Assembly: GCA_016937575.1 (NCBI GenBank) | Contig: JAFHKN010000002.1 | Span: 372,001-436,000 of the forward strand | Source of the DNA: Roseomonas aeriglobus | GTDB lineage: Bacteria; Pseudomonadota; Alphaproteobacteria; Sphingomonadales; Sphingomonadaceae | DNA: 64,000 nucleotides | Direction: 5' to 3' | Shown here: one piece after another, positions 48,744-57,679 of the stretch | Numbering within the stretch: the stretch's first letter is position 1 | How the letters are laid out: each line of letters opens with the position of its first letter | Made by a program: the position numbers and the translations under genes | The notes under the pieces: generated by a model | Told to the model about the DNA's origin: nothing | The model's input: the letters and a program-made list of their open reading frames with translations, nothing else | Databases searched by the model: none

Positions 48744-49648
48744 CTAGTCGCTGACGGCGGGCGCCGAGCGCGCGATGCCGCGGGCCAGCCGCTGCTCGCG
48801 CCAGACGATGTACAGCCCCGACGCGACGATCAGAGGCGCGCCGATCCAGGTCCACGCAGCGGGCAACACGCCGAACAGCGCCCAGCCGTACAGCGTCGCC
48901 CAGACGAGGCCGGAATAGTCCATCGGTACCACCACCGAAACGGGCGCGAGCGTGATCGCCGTCGTCATCGTCAACTGCCCGATCGCGCCGACCAGCCCGA
49001 TGCACACCAGCATCGCCCAGGCGCCCGCATCATGCGTGCCGAGCGTCCAGAGGAAAGCCGGAAACAGCGGCACCATCGACAGCACCGCGAAATAGAAGAC
49101 GATCGTGGCCGGCGGCTCGCTCGCGCCCATCCGACGGATCAGGATCGACACGGTGGCGCTGAGCGATGCGGCAAGCAGCCCGGTCGCCGCCCCCTGCCAC
49201 GGAATATGCCCGCTGCCCGGCTGGGCCACGATCAGCACCCCGACGAAGCCGAGCACGACCGCGCTCCAGCGATGGATGCCGGTCTTCTCGCGCAGGAACA
49301 GCGCGCCCAGGATCGTTGCGAAGATCGGTACGGTGAATTGCAGCGTCGTCGCCTCTGCCAGCGGCAACAACAGCAACGTGCCGAACATGAAGGTCATGCT
49401 CGACAGCCCGACCGCACAGCGTACCGCATGCGCCGACAGCCGGCCGGTACGCAGCGACGCCAAACCCGGTCCCAGCGCAACCCAGGCGACGACCACCGGG
49501 ATCGACCCCGCCTGACGAAAGAACAGCAATTCGACCAGCCCGGCCCCCGCGTTTCGGCGAGCTTGATCAGCGCCCCCATGGTCGCAAACGCCACGACGGA
49601 CGCAAGGCGATAGCCGATGGCCGGCAGGATGCGGTCGGTGGCGGACAT
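48744..49648 (-). pseudogene. DMT/EamA family exporter, frameshifted near its start
   Basis: Ten-helix drug/metabolite transporter. The first 33 residues (MSATDRILPAIGYRLASVVA...IKLAETR) are in one frame and the rest (GAGLVELLFFRQAGSIPVVV to APAVSD) in another. The switch falls at a run of five Cs, 49544-49548 (five Gs on the coding strand); one more G would restore a normal 300-residue EamA protein. Either a real frameshift mutation, a phase-variable tract, or a sequencing error. Both EamA halves are otherwise intact. Confidence 0.75.
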
Positions 49649-49778
49649 GGGGGGGCCTTACGCCAAGGCTGACGCTGTGGCGACCGCTGCAAGACTGCAA
49701 ATCATCGAAACATCAGATCGGCCTCATGACGCGCGTCTCAGAGGGATTGAAACGGGGGCGGCTCCATGGAGATCCGCG

Positions 49779-50411
49779 ATGCCTTCCACTCCCGATACGA
49801 CCCATGTTCGCCGATGCCTGAGGTTCTTTGCCGGCGTGCTGGCCATCCCCTTAGTCGCCGGTTGCTTGAGCGTCTGGGCGTTCGCTTATCTTCTCCTTGG
49901 ATTGTGGTTCATCGCGGTCAGCTACCTGATCCTGCTGGTGTTCGGTGGGGTCTTGTTCGGCGTGGACGGGTTTCGCGCAACCGCGGATCGTAAGGGAGGC
50001 GTCGAGCGCGTGTCCGTCGCGCTGATCGCGCCGGTGCTGACGGTCATGGTTGCGCTGTCGAGTTGGCCTGCATTTTCCGCCGGTGCGGATGTCGCGATGA
50101 TGACGCGGGTGCTTGCCAACCGTGACCGCTACGCCGCCATCATCGCCGATGTGCAGCGCCGGCGGGCGACAAGCGACCCATCATGCTGCGCCCAATCGTT
50201 CGGTCAGATCATCGTGGTTGACGGCGGTACGCCGCTTCGCATCGCCTTTGCGCCTGATGGGCTCGGCGACAATTGGTCAGCCGCCGTCTACGACCCGACC
50301 GGCGCGCTTGCCCATACTAAAAGGGCTCGCAGTTTGAGGAAGGTCTTCGGCGGAGATCTCATCGGCTGCCGGCACCTGTTCGGTGATTATTATCGATGTA
50401 CCTTCACCTGA
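49779..50411 (+). CDS. Hypothetical membrane protein
   Basis: 210 residues from the ATG at 49779 (GGAG eight bases ahead). Three hydrophobic segments: FFAGVLAIPLVAGCLSVWAF, LLGLWFIAVSYLILLVFGGV, and VALIAPVLTVMVALSSWPAF. The C-terminal part of about 95 residues is soluble, with a cysteine pair (DPSCCAQSF) and IGCRHLFGDYYRCTF at the end. No family recognised. Confidence 0.65.
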   Translation: MPSTPDTTHVRRCLRFFAGVLAIPLVAGCLSVWAFAYLLLGLWFIAVSYLILLVFGGVLFGVDGFRATADRKGGVERVSVALIAPVLTVMVALSSWPAFSAGADVAMMTRVLANRDRYAAIIADVQRRRATSDPSCCAQSFGQIIVVDGGTPLRIAFAPDGLGDNWSAAVYDPTGALAHTKRARSLRKVFGGDLIGCRHLFGDYYRCTFT

Positions 50412-50469
50412 GTTGGGGTGAGGCGTTTCGTCCAATTGCGGCGGGCAGGCACGGACCTATCTGCCATTC

Positions 50470-50919
50470 ATGACCGACGAGCATCGCCACGACACCGTTC
50501 CGGCCAGCGCCGACGAACGCTTCCGCTGGATCCTGCGCTGCGGCTGGAAGGGACTGTGTCCGCGCTGCGCGCAGGGGCGGATGTTCCGGTCGTGGCTGCG
50601 CATCGTCGATCGCTGCGAGGTCTGCGACCTCGACTATCGCTTCGCCGCGCCCGACGATGGCCCGGCGTTCTTCTCGCTCTGCATCATCGCGCTGCCGCTG
50701 ATCTTCCTGGTCGTGTGGATCGAGGTCGCGTTCGATCCGCCGGGGTGGGTGCACCTCGTCACGTCGCTGCCGGTGATGGTTGCGGGTACGCTGTTGCCGC
50801 TGCGACCGATCAAGGGTTGGCTGGTCGCCTCGCAATTCGTCAACCGCGCGCAGGAAGCGGGGACGCAAGGACTGTGGTCGAAGCTGCACGGCACGGAGCG
50901 CGGCGACTTCGATCAATAG
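50470..50919 (+). CDS. DUF983 family protein
   Basis: 149 residues. Two CxxC knuckles (GLCPRCAQGRMF and DRCEVCDLDY) form a zinc-ribbon-like unit, followed by two membrane helices (FFSLCIIALPLIFLVVWIEV and LVTSLPVMVAGTLLPLRPI). This is the DUF983 layout common in alphaproteobacteria, often near cytochrome oxidase genes. Here it precedes the convergent PhnA/YjdM gene by three bases. Confidence 0.85.
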   Translation: MTDEHRHDTVPASADERFRWILRCGWKGLCPRCAQGRMFRSWLRIVDRCEVCDLDYRFAAPDDGPAFFSLCIIALPLIFLVVWIEVAFDPPGWVHLVTSLPVMVAGTLLPLRPIKGWLVASQFVNRAQEAGTQGLWSKLHGTERGDFDQ

Positions 50920-50922
50920 GCA

Positions 50923-51222
50923 TCAGTGCTTGCGGACGAACTCCGCGCGCAGGACCAGGCCCTTGATGCCCTCGTACCGGCAGTCGATTTCCTGCGCGTC
51001 GCCGGTCAGGCGGATCGATTTGATGACGGTGCCCTTGCGCAAAGTCTGGCCGGCACCCTTCACCTTCAGGTCCTTGATGGTGATGACGCTGTCCCCGTCG
51101 GCCAGCAGGTTGCCGGCCGAATCGCGAACCTCGACGCTGGCGGCGGCGGCAGCACGGGCGGCGGCTTCGGCGGCGGGCAGCCATTCGCCGCTCGCCTCAT
51201 CGAACACATAGTCGTCGGACAT
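50923..51222 (-). CDS. PhnA/YjdM-type alkylphosphonate utilisation protein
   Basis: 99 residues. The C-terminal GDSVITIKDLKVKGAGQTLR then KGTVIKSIRLTGDAQEIDCR is the PhnA domain (SH3-like barrel). The zinc-ribbon half of longer PhnA proteins is absent; only a short acidic/alanine N-terminus is present. Despite the name, PhnA has no proven role in phosphonate use. Confidence 0.85.
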   Translation of the reverse strand: MSDDYVFDEASGEWLPAAEAAARAAAAASVEVRDSAGNLLADGDSVITIKDLKVKGAGQTLRKGTVIKSIRLTGDAQEIDCRYEGIKGLVLRAEFVRKH

Positions 51223-51333
51223 GCGCGTGCCTTAGGCCCTGCGCCGGGTAAAGGCCAATGTCGAACCGCCATATTGGGGGGTATCGGCACGCCATAGTGA
51301 CGCGCGGGCCCGGGCGCGCTATCGGCGCTTCCC

Positions 51334-52869
51334 ATGATCAAGCACGCTCTTTCCGTCACCCGCGAGGCCGACTTCGCCGCCTGGTACCAGTCCGTCATTT
51401 CGGAGGCCGACCTGGCCGAGGAAAGCGGCGTCCGCGGGTGCATGGTCATCCGGCCATGGGGTTACGGTATCTGGGAGCGCATCCAGCGGCTGCTCGACGA
51501 TCGCATCAAGGCGACGGGGCATGAGAACTGCTATTTCCCGCTGTTCATCCCACTCTCCTATTTCGAGAAGGAGGCCGAGCATGTCGACGGCTTTGCCAAG
51601 GAGATGGCGGTCGTCACGCATCATCGGCTTGTCAGTGACGGTAACGGCGGTCTGACCCCGGACCCCAGCGCCAAGCTGGAAGAGCCTCTGGTCGTGCGTC
51701 CGACGTCCGAAACGGTGATCGGCACCGCGTTCTCGCGCTGGGTCCAGTCGTGGCGTGACCTGCCGGTGCTGATCAACCAGTGGGCGAATGTCGTTCGCTG
51801 GGAAATGCGGACCCGCATGTTCCTGCGCACCGCGGAATTCCTGTGGCAGGAGGGGCATACTGCCCATGCGACCGCGGACGAGGCGCGCGAAGAGACGCTC
51901 AAGATGCTCGAAGTCTATCGCGAGTTCGCCGAAGGCTGCCTGGCGCTGCCGGTCGTCGCGGGCGAGAAGCCGGAGAACGAGCGCTTCCCCGGCGCGGTCG
52001 CGACCTACAGTATCGAAGCGATGATGCAGGACGGCAAGGCGTTGCAGGCGGGCACCAGCCACTTTTTGGGCACCAATTTCGCGCACGCCCAGAACATCCG
52101 CTTCCAGAATGCAGAGGGCGGCCTGGACTATGCCAACACGACCAGCTGGGGCGTGTCGACGCGGATGATCGGTGGGGTCATCATGACTCACGGCGACGAC
52201 GACGGCCTGCGCGTGCCGCCGCGGATCGCGCCGTGGCAGGTCGTGATCGTACCGATGCTGCGCGACAATGACGAGGATGCGGCGATCGTCGACTATTGCA
52301 AGGCGCTGCAGGCCGATCTGGCGAAGCAGTCGGCGCTCGGCGAGCCGATCCGCGCGCTGCTCGACCTGAAACCGGCCAAGGCCGCGACCAAGCGCTGGGG
52401 CTGGGTGAAGAAGGGCGCGCCGATCGTCATCGAGGTCGGGGGGCGCGATGTCGCCGGTGGCAACGTGTCGGTCATCCGACGCACCGCGCTGTATCGCGAG
52501 GACGGCAAGCTCAATTCGGGCGTCGGGCCGCGCGATGCCTTCGTCGCCGATGCGGCTGCGATGCTGGAGTCGATTCAGAACGAGCTGTTCGCCGAGGCCG
52601 AAACCCGCATGAAGGCCGCGATCGCGCCGATCGACGACTGGGCTGATATCGAGCGCATGTTTGCCGAAACCGATGGTCGCCCGGGCTGGGCCGATGTCCG
52701 CTGGTCGAAGCCGACCGGCGAGGCTTTGAACACGGTCGTCGAGCGGTTGAAGACGTTGAAGCTGACCATCCGCAACGCGCCGCTGGGCCAGAGCGGCGCC
52801 GATACGGGGCCGTGCATCTTTACCGGCGAGCCCGGTGTGGAACGCGTGCTGATCGGGCGGTCCTACTGA
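51334..52869 (+). CDS. proS: Prolyl-tRNA synthetase, archaeal/eukaryal-like (type 3)
   Basis: 511 residues. Class II motif 2 (RWEMRTRMFLRTAEFLWQEG) and motif 3 region (TTSWGVSTRMIGGVIMTHGD) are clear. There is no large insertion (INS) editing domain as in E. coli ProRS, and the protein ends in GRSY, a C-terminal tyrosine typical of archaeal-type enzymes. So it is the short-core, C-terminally extended class rather than the usual bacterial type. The stop overlaps the thioesterase start by one base (TGATG). Confidence 0.93.
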   Translation: MIKHALSVTREADFAAWYQSVISEADLAEESGVRGCMVIRPWGYGIWERIQRLLDDRIKATGHENCYFPLFIPLSYFEKEAEHVDGFAKEMAVVTHHRLVSDGNGGLTPDPSAKLEEPLVVRPTSETVIGTAFSRWVQSWRDLPVLINQWANVVRWEMRTRMFLRTAEFLWQEGHTAHATADEAREETLKMLEVYREFAEGCLALPVVAGEKPENERFPGAVATYSIEAMMQDGKALQAGTSHFLGTNFAHAQNIRFQNAEGGLDYANTTSWGVSTRMIGGVIMTHGDDDGLRVPPRIAPWQVVIVPMLRDNDEDAAIVDYCKALQADLAKQSALGEPIRALLDLKPAKAATKRWGWVKKGAPIVIEVGGRDVAGGNVSVIRRTALYREDGKLNSGVGPRDAFVADAAAMLESIQNELFAEAETRMKAAIAPIDDWADIERMFAETDGRPGWADVRWSKPTGEALNTVVERLKTLKLTIRNAPLGQSGADTGPCIFTGEPGVERVLIGRSY

Positions 52870-53291
52870 TGGCTGTCTGGCAGCGCCCCGTCGATCTCGC
52901 CCGGCTGACCGCACTCGGCGCGGCGACGATGCCGGGGCATGTCGGCATCGAGTTCACCGGCGTCGGCGAGGACAGCCTGACCGCGCGGATGCCGGTCGAC
53001 CACCGCACGCACCAGCCGTTCGGGCGCCTTCACGGCGGCGCGTCGGTCGTGCTGGCGGAAACGGTGGCGTCGGTCGGCGCGTGGCTCGCTGCCCCCGACG
53101 GCAAGGTGGCGGTGGGTCTGGAGATCAACGCCAACCACATCCGCCCGGCGATGTCGGGCCATGTCCACGCGACGGCGACAGCGGAGGCGATCGGGCGGAC
53201 GACGCAGGTGTGGACGATCCGCATTGTCGATGATGCCGGCAAGCTGGTCTGCCTGTCGCGGATCACGATGGCGGTGATCGAGGCGGGGTGA
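52869..53291 (+). CDS. PaaI-type hotdog-fold thioesterase
   Basis: 140 residues. Motif HQPFGRLHGGASVVLAETVA carries the hotdog helix (GxxHGG) and the catalytic acid in VLAE; INANHIRPAMSG follows. It probably hydrolyses an acyl- or aryl-CoA such as 1,4-dihydroxy-2-naphthoyl-CoA-like or phenylacetyl-type thioesters. It is translationally coupled to proS. Confidence 0.87.
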   Translation: MAVWQRPVDLARLTALGAATMPGHVGIEFTGVGEDSLTARMPVDHRTHQPFGRLHGGASVVLAETVASVGAWLAAPDGKVAVGLEINANHIRPAMSGHVHATATAEAIGRTTQVWTIRIVDDAGKLVCLSRITMAVIEAG

Positions 53292-53310
53292 GGTTTCCTG
53301 CCCACAACCA

Positions 53311-53409
53311 CCGTCACCCCCCGCGAAGGCGGGGGGCAATTGTGGCTGACGGCGCGGCGCCATCCGATAGGTCAGCCAAAATTTATTCCCGCCTCCGCGG
53401 GGATGACGG
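53311..53409. repeat. Family B palindromic repeat, copy 4
   Basis: Ends CCGTCACCCCCCGCGAAGGC and CCCGCCTCCGCGGGGATGAC; centre with GTGGCTGAC and GTCAGCCAAAAT facing. It lies directly upstream of the flavoprotein start. Confidence 0.85.
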
Positions 53410-53418
53410 AAGAGAGTG

Positions 53419-54588
53419 ATGGTTGACACCTATGACGCCATCGTCCTCGGCGGCGGCGCGGCTGGACTCTTCGCCGCCGCCACCGCCGGCCAGCGGGGCC
53501 GACGCGTGCTGGTCGTCGATCACGCGCCGCGGGTCGGACAGAAAATCCTGATCTCCGGCGGCGGGCGGTGCAATTTCACCAATATTCACACCGCCCCTGA
53601 CCGCTACATCAGTGCCAACCCGCATTTCGCCAAGTCGGCGCTCGGGCGCTACACGCCGACGGACTTCATCGAACTGATCGACGCGTACGGCATTGCCTGG
53701 CACGAAAAGACGCTGGGCCAGCTGTTCTGCGACGGGTCGGCCGCGCAGATCGTCGCGATGCTGCTCGACGAATGTCTCAAGGGCGATGTGGCGATCGCGA
53801 CCGGGCATCCGTTGCGCGACGTGGGGCACGCCGACGGTCGCTTCTCGGTGACCTTTGGCGATCGGACCGCCGCCGCCCCGGCGCTGGTGATCGCGACCGG
53901 CGGCCCGTCGATCCCGAAGCTCGGCGCGAGCGACATCGCTTATGTCCTGGCTCGCAGGTTCGGACTGAAAGTCGTCGAGCCCCGCCCGGGACTGGTGCCG
54001 CTGACGCTCGGCGGCGACGAGATGCTGTTCCGCGGTATCTCCGGCGTGTCGACCGACGTCGTCGCACGGGCGGGGAAGGCGGCGTTTCGTGAGGCGGCGC
54101 TATTCACCCATCGCGGGCTGTCGGGGCCGGCGATCCTGCAGGCGTCGTCCTATTGGCGGCCGGGGGAGGCGGTGGCGATTGACCTGTTGCCCGACCGGCC
54201 GGCGGGCTGGCTGCGCACCGCCAAGCGCGAGACGCCGCGGGTCGGTGTGAAGCGTGCCCTGGGCTTGCCTGAACGATTGGCCGAGGCGCTGACCGAAAGG
54301 TTGGCGCTTGCAGGCGAACTCGCCAATATTCCCGACCGGACTCTGGAAGCGGCGGAGCGGCAGCTGGCCGACTGGCGCTTTCATCCCAGGGGGACCGAGG
54401 GGTTCGCCAAGGCCGAGGTCACCGTCGGTGGCATCGCGACCGATGGCCTGTCGCAAAAGACGATGGCGGCGAAGGCGGTGCCCGGCCTGTACGCGATCGG
54501 CGAGGCGGTGGACGTGACCGGATGGCTCGGTGGGTATAATTTCCAATGGGCCTGGGCCAGCGGGCGGGCCTGTGGAGAGGCGATGTGA
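53419..54588 (+). CDS. HI0933-like FAD flavoprotein (BaiN/TIGR03862-like)
   Basis: 389 residues. N-terminal dinucleotide fold DAIVLGGGAAGLFAAATAG, then VGQKILISGGGRCNFTN, the hallmark of the HI0933/BaiN family, and at the C-terminus EAVDVTGWLGGYNFQWAWASG. NAD(P)H-dependent flavin oxidoreductase of unknown substrate. I take the ATG at 53419; a GTG precedes it in frame. Confidence 0.88.
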   Translation: MVDTYDAIVLGGGAAGLFAAATAGQRGRRVLVVDHAPRVGQKILISGGGRCNFTNIHTAPDRYISANPHFAKSALGRYTPTDFIELIDAYGIAWHEKTLGQLFCDGSAAQIVAMLLDECLKGDVAIATGHPLRDVGHADGRFSVTFGDRTAAAPALVIATGGPSIPKLGASDIAYVLARRFGLKVVEPRPGLVPLTLGGDEMLFRGISGVSTDVVARAGKAAFREAALFTHRGLSGPAILQASSYWRPGEAVAIDLLPDRPAGWLRTAKRETPRVGVKRALGLPERLAEALTERLALAGELANIPDRTLEAAERQLADWRFHPRGTEGFAKAEVTVGGIATDGLSQKTMAAKAVPGLYAIGEAVDVTGWLGGYNFQWAWASGRACGEAM

Positions 54589-54603
54589 GACAGCACCTTA
54601 CCG

Positions 54604-54702
54604 TCGTCATCCCCGCGAAGGCGGGGATAAATTCTGGCTGAACGCCGTGAGACTCACAAACATCAGCGACTATTGATCCCCGCCTCCGCGGGGATGACGA
54701 CG
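54604..54702. repeat. Family B palindromic repeat, copy 5
   Basis: Ends GTCATCCCCGCGAAGGCGGG and CCCGCCTCCGCGGGGATGAC; the centre closely matches copy 1 (ATTCTGGCTGA, CAGCGACTATTGATCC). It lies between the convergent flavoprotein and hisE genes. Confidence 0.85.
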
Positions 54703-54703
54703 G

Positions 54704-55021
54704 TCAATTCGAGCAGCGAGACGCCTTTTCCACCAACCCCGACACACCCTCGCGCCGCGCCAATTCCGCGCGCACATCGTCCAGCCCCAGCCCGGCGTGG
54801 TGCAGCAGCACGGTCAGGTGGAACATCAGGTCCGCCGCTTCGCCGACCAGCCCCCGACGATCGTCGGCAATCGCGGCGATGACCGTCTCGACCGCTTCCT
54901 CGCCGACTTTCTGCGCGATCTTGGCGCGGCCCTTGGCGGCGAGCGAGGCGACATAGCTGGTGCCGGGATCGGCGCGCAGGCGATCGGCGATCGTGGCTTC
55001 GAGCTGGGCGAAGGCGTCCAT
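54704..55021 (-). CDS. hisE: Phosphoribosyl-ATP pyrophosphatase
   Basis: 105 residues from the ATG at 55021. MazG-like all-alpha fold: KIAQKVGEEAVETVIAAIAD (Glu-Glu metal motif) and EAADLMFHLTVLLHHAGL. Second step of histidine synthesis. hisI is separate and not in the window. Last gene of the his cluster. Confidence 0.93.
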   Translation of the reverse strand: MDAFAQLEATIADRLRADPGTSYVASLAAKGRAKIAQKVGEEAVETVIAAIADDRRGLVGEAADLMFHLTVLLHHAGLGLDDVRAELARREGVSGLVEKASRCSN

Positions 55022-55052
55022 GCGCACCGCTTGGCGGGCGCTTGGGGCTGCG

Positions 55053-55253
55053 TCAATCCTTGCGGCGCGCCCGCTTGCGCATCGACCGGCGGGCGAGGAT
55101 GACACCGGCCGCCGCCGCCACGGCGAGCGCCAGGTCCGACAGCGCGAAGCCGTTGCGCGTCACCGTGCCGCTGTGGGCCTGCGCGAAAAGGGTGTCGGGC
55201 GACACGAACGCCATCAGCGCCAGCGCCTGGCATGTGCGGATGATGGCGTTCAT
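55053..55253 (-). CDS. Small exported/anchored protein with PEP-CTERM-like tail
   Basis: 66 residues from the ATG at 55253: a signal-like N-terminus (CQALALMAFVSPDTLFAQA), a very short middle, a C-terminal hydrophobic segment after SDLALAVAAAAGVILARR, and an arginine-rich end (SMRKRARRKD). The segment SDLAL-hydrophobic-ARR resembles sphingomonad PEP-CTERM sorting tails, but the PEP motif is missing (GFALSDLAL). Function unknown; it sits between hisF and hisE, transcribed with them. Confidence 0.6.
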   Translation of the reverse strand: MNAIIRTCQALALMAFVSPDTLFAQAHSGTVTRNGFALSDLALAVAAAAGVILARRSMRKRARRKD

Positions 55254-55315
55254 GTGGTTGCTGTCCGAAAGTCGCCCGACACCGCGTTCATTATGCGCAC
55301 GAAATGAACGTCGTG

Positions 55316-56074
55316 TTAAGTGCGGACTGGAACCCCGGCGGCGGCCAGCGCGCGATGGGCGTCGGCGACGGTCGCTTCGCCGAAATGGAAGATCGATGCC
55401 GCAAGCACCGCGGACGCCTGCCCCTCGACGATGCCGGCGACCAGATGGTCGAGACTGCCGACTCCCCCGGATGCAACGACGGGCACGTCTACCTGGGTCG
55501 CGATGGTGCGAATGAGGTCGAGATCGTAGCCGTCTTTCGTTCCGTCGCGGTCCATCGACGTGACGAGCAGTTCGCCAGCGCCGAGCCGCGCGAGGTTCAG
55601 CGCATGCTCGACCGCGTCGATGCCGGTCGCGCGGCGCCCGCCGTGGGTGAAGACTTCCCAGGCGTCCCCGACCCGGCGCGCATCGACCGAAGCGACGACG
55701 CATTGGCTGCCCATCCGCTCGGCGATATCGGCGACGAGTTCGGGCCGGGCCACCGCGGCGGAATTGACCGCGATCTTGTCGGCACCGGCCAGCAGCAACG
55801 TGCGCGCATCCTCGACCGAGCGCACACCGCCGCCGACGGTCAGCGGCATGAAACAGACCTCGGCCGTGCGGCGGACGACATCGACGATCGTGTCGCGCCC
55901 CTCGTGGCTGGCGCCGATGTCGAGGAAGCAGAGTTCGTCGGCGCCGGCGGCGTCATAGGCGCGGGCCTGCTCCACCGGGTCCCCGGCGTCGCGCAGGTCG
56001 ACGAAATTCACGCCCTTCACGACGCGACCGTTGGCGACGTCGAGGCAGGGAATGACGCGGGCGCGGACGGTCAT
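55316..56074 (-). CDS. hisF: Imidazole glycerol phosphate synthase, cyclase subunit
   Basis: 252-residue barrel. [18 protein letters not shown] near the start and the later [16 protein letters not shown] are typical; the catalytic aspartates are in CLDVA and in [15 protein letters not shown]. Works with HisH to make IGP and AICAR. The start overlaps the hisA stop as ATGA. Confidence 0.95.
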   Translation of the reverse strand: MTVRARVIPCLDVANGRVVKGVNFVDLRDAGDPVEQARAYDAAGADELCFLDIGASHEGRDTIVDVVRRTAEVCFMPLTVGGGVRSVEDARTLLLAGADKIAVNSAAVARPELVADIAERMGSQCVVASVDARRVGDAWEVFTHGGRRATGIDAVEHALNLARLGAGELLVTSMDRDGTKDGYDLDLIRTIATQVDVPVVASGGVGSLDHLVAGIVEGQASAVLAASIFHFGEATVADAHRALAAAGVPVRT

Positions 56075-56910
56075 GCTTTTAGCCCTCTCCCCTTCAGGGG
56101 AGAGGGGTGGGAGAGGGGCCTATCCGCCGGCGTTTCACTCGGTGAGACACCTTCCCCTCTCCCCGGCCCTCTCCCCTGAGGAGGAGAGGGAGAAGATGCC
56201 GCCACCGCAATCGCCTCGGCCAGATCCAGCCGCCCGTCGTACAGTGCCCGCCCGGTGATGACCCCTTCGATCCCCGGCTGGCCCTTTAGCGCATGAATGT
56301 CCTCGATCCCGGCAACCCCACCGCTGGCAATGACGGGGATCGCCACGTCGCGGGCGAGCGTCGTCGTCGCCTCGACGTTGCAGCCTTTCAGCAAGCCATC
56401 GCGGCCGATGTCGGTGAACAGCAGCGCGGCGACGCCGGCATCCTCGAACCGGCGGGCGAGGTCGGTGGCGGTGACGCTCGAAACGTCGGCCCAGCCCTCG
56501 GTCGCCACGAAGCCGTCGCGCGCATCGACCGCGACGACGATGCGGCCAGGCAGCGCGCGGGCGGCGTCCTTCACCAGCTGCGGATCGCGCAAGGCCGCGC
56601 TGCCGATAACGACGCGCGCGACGCCGATCTCCAGCCACGCGTCGATACTGTCGCGGGTGCGGATGCCGCCGCCCAGCTGGACCCGGCCGGGGAAGGCGGC
56701 AACGATGCTGCGAACCGCGTCGCCGTTGATCGAGCCGCCGGCGAAGGCGCCATCCAGATCGACGACGTGCAGATGATCGGCGCCGGCTGCGGCGAACGCG
56801 CGGGCCTGGGCGGCAGGATCATCGCCATAGATTGTCGCGCGATCCATATCGCCCTCGGCCAGGCGCACGACCTGCCCTTGCTTGAGGTCGATGGCGGGGA
56901 AGACGATCAT
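56071..56910 (-). CDS. hisA: ProFAR isomerase with a repeat-derived C-terminal tail
   Basis: 279 residues; the family is normally about 240-245. The barrel is complete: [18 protein letters not shown] at the start, [46 protein letters not shown], ending at [11 protein letters not shown]. The last 40 or so residues ([20 protein letters not shown] and onward to LKGRGLKA) are translated family A repeat, in frame up to the natural ATGA junction with hisF. The start at 56910 fits the usual MIVFPAIDL. Confidence 0.94.
   Translation of the reverse strand: MIVFPAIDLKQGQVVRLAEGDMDRATIYGDDPAAQARAFAAAGADHLHVVDLDGAFAGGSINGDAVRSIVAAFPGRVQLGGGIRTRDSIDAWLEIGVARVVIGSAALRDPQLVKDAARALPGRIVVAVDARDGFVATEGWADVSSVTATDLARRFEDAGVAALLFTDIGRDGLLKGCNVEATTTLARDVAIPVIASGGVAGIEDIHALKGQPGIEGVITGRALYDGRLDLAEAIAVAASSPSPPQGRGPGRGEGVSPSETPADRPLSHPSPLKGRGLKA
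56085..56193. repeat. Family A-like repeat, copy 6, inside the hisA 3' end
   Basis: CCCTCTCCCCTTCAGGGGAG with AGGG forms one hairpin end and CCCTCTCCCCTGAGGAGGAG the other; facing GGGAGAGGGG / CCCCTCTCCC blocks lie inside. A sub-variant of family A. It is read through in frame as the tail of HisA. Confidence 0.85.
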
Positions 56911-56928
56911 GTAAGGGCTTTCGTGAAA

Positions 56929-57069
56929 TTCCTCCTCGAGCTTGCTCGGGGAGGGGGACCGCCCGGCGAAGCCGGGTAGTGGAGAGGCTGGCGGAGTACG
57001 TCCCAAGCCCCTCCACCACCGACCTGCGGTCGGCGGTCCCCCTCCCCCAGACAAGCTGGGGGAGGATTT
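56929..57069. repeat. Family A palindromic repeat, copy 7
   Basis: About 140 bp with CCTCCTCGAGCTTGCTCGGG and CCCCCAGACAAGCTGGGGGA hairpin ends. It fills the hisH-hisA gap, so the his operon carries two family A copies. Confidence 0.85.
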
Positions 57070-57076
57070 GAAGATG

Positions 57077-57679
57077 TCACGGCTTCCACGTCAGGAAGCG
57101 CTCGATCAGCGCCAGACCGTACGCCTGGCTCTTTTCCGGGTGAAACTGCACGCCGAGCAGATTGTCCCGCCCGATCGCCGCGGTGACGGTGCCGCCGTGC
57201 TCGGTCGTCGCCAGCACGCCTTCACCGGTGAATGCGAAGCTGTGGAGGAAATAGGCCTCGCCCGGCACGATCAGTGAATGCGGCGCGGTCGGGCGCACGT
57301 CGTTCCACCCCATGTGCGGCACGCGGACACCCGGCGACGGAGGCAGGGCGCGGACCTCGCCCGGGATCCAGCCCAGCCCCGCGTGCTCGCCCATTTCGTG
57401 CCCCGTGGTCGCCATCAGCTGCATGCCGACGCACACGCCAAGGAACGGCCGGGCGCGGGCGAACACCGCCTCTTCCAGCGCCGCCACCATGTCGGGGATC
57501 GCGCGCAGTCCGGCCGCACAGGCACCGAAGGCGCCGACGCCGGGCAGGACGACACGATCGGCCGTCCGCACGACATCCGCATCCGCCGTCACTGCGACAT
57601 CGGTCGCGCCGGCGGCGATCAGCGCGTTGTGAACCGACTTCAGATTGCCGGCGCCATAGTCGATCAACGCAATGGTCAC
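57077..57679 (-). CDS. hisH: Imidazole glycerol phosphate synthase, glutamine amidotransferase subunit
   Basis: 200 residues. Triad: Cys83 in [11 protein letters not shown], and His/Glu in [12 protein letters not shown] near 180. Supplies ammonia to HisF. GTG start at 57679, overlapping the yciI-like stop as GTGA; the long in-frame extension upstream (to 58294) is a shadow of hisB. Confidence 0.94.
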   Translation of the reverse strand: MTIALIDYGAGNLKSVHNALIAAGATDVAVTADADVVRTADRVVLPGVGAFGACAAGLRAIPDMVAALEEAVFARARPFLGVCVGMQLMATTGHEMGEHAGLGWIPGEVRALPPSPGVRVPHMGWNDVRPTAPHSLIVPGEAYFLHSFAFTGEGVLATTEHGGTVTAAIGRDNLLGVQFHPEKSQAYGLALIERFLTWKP

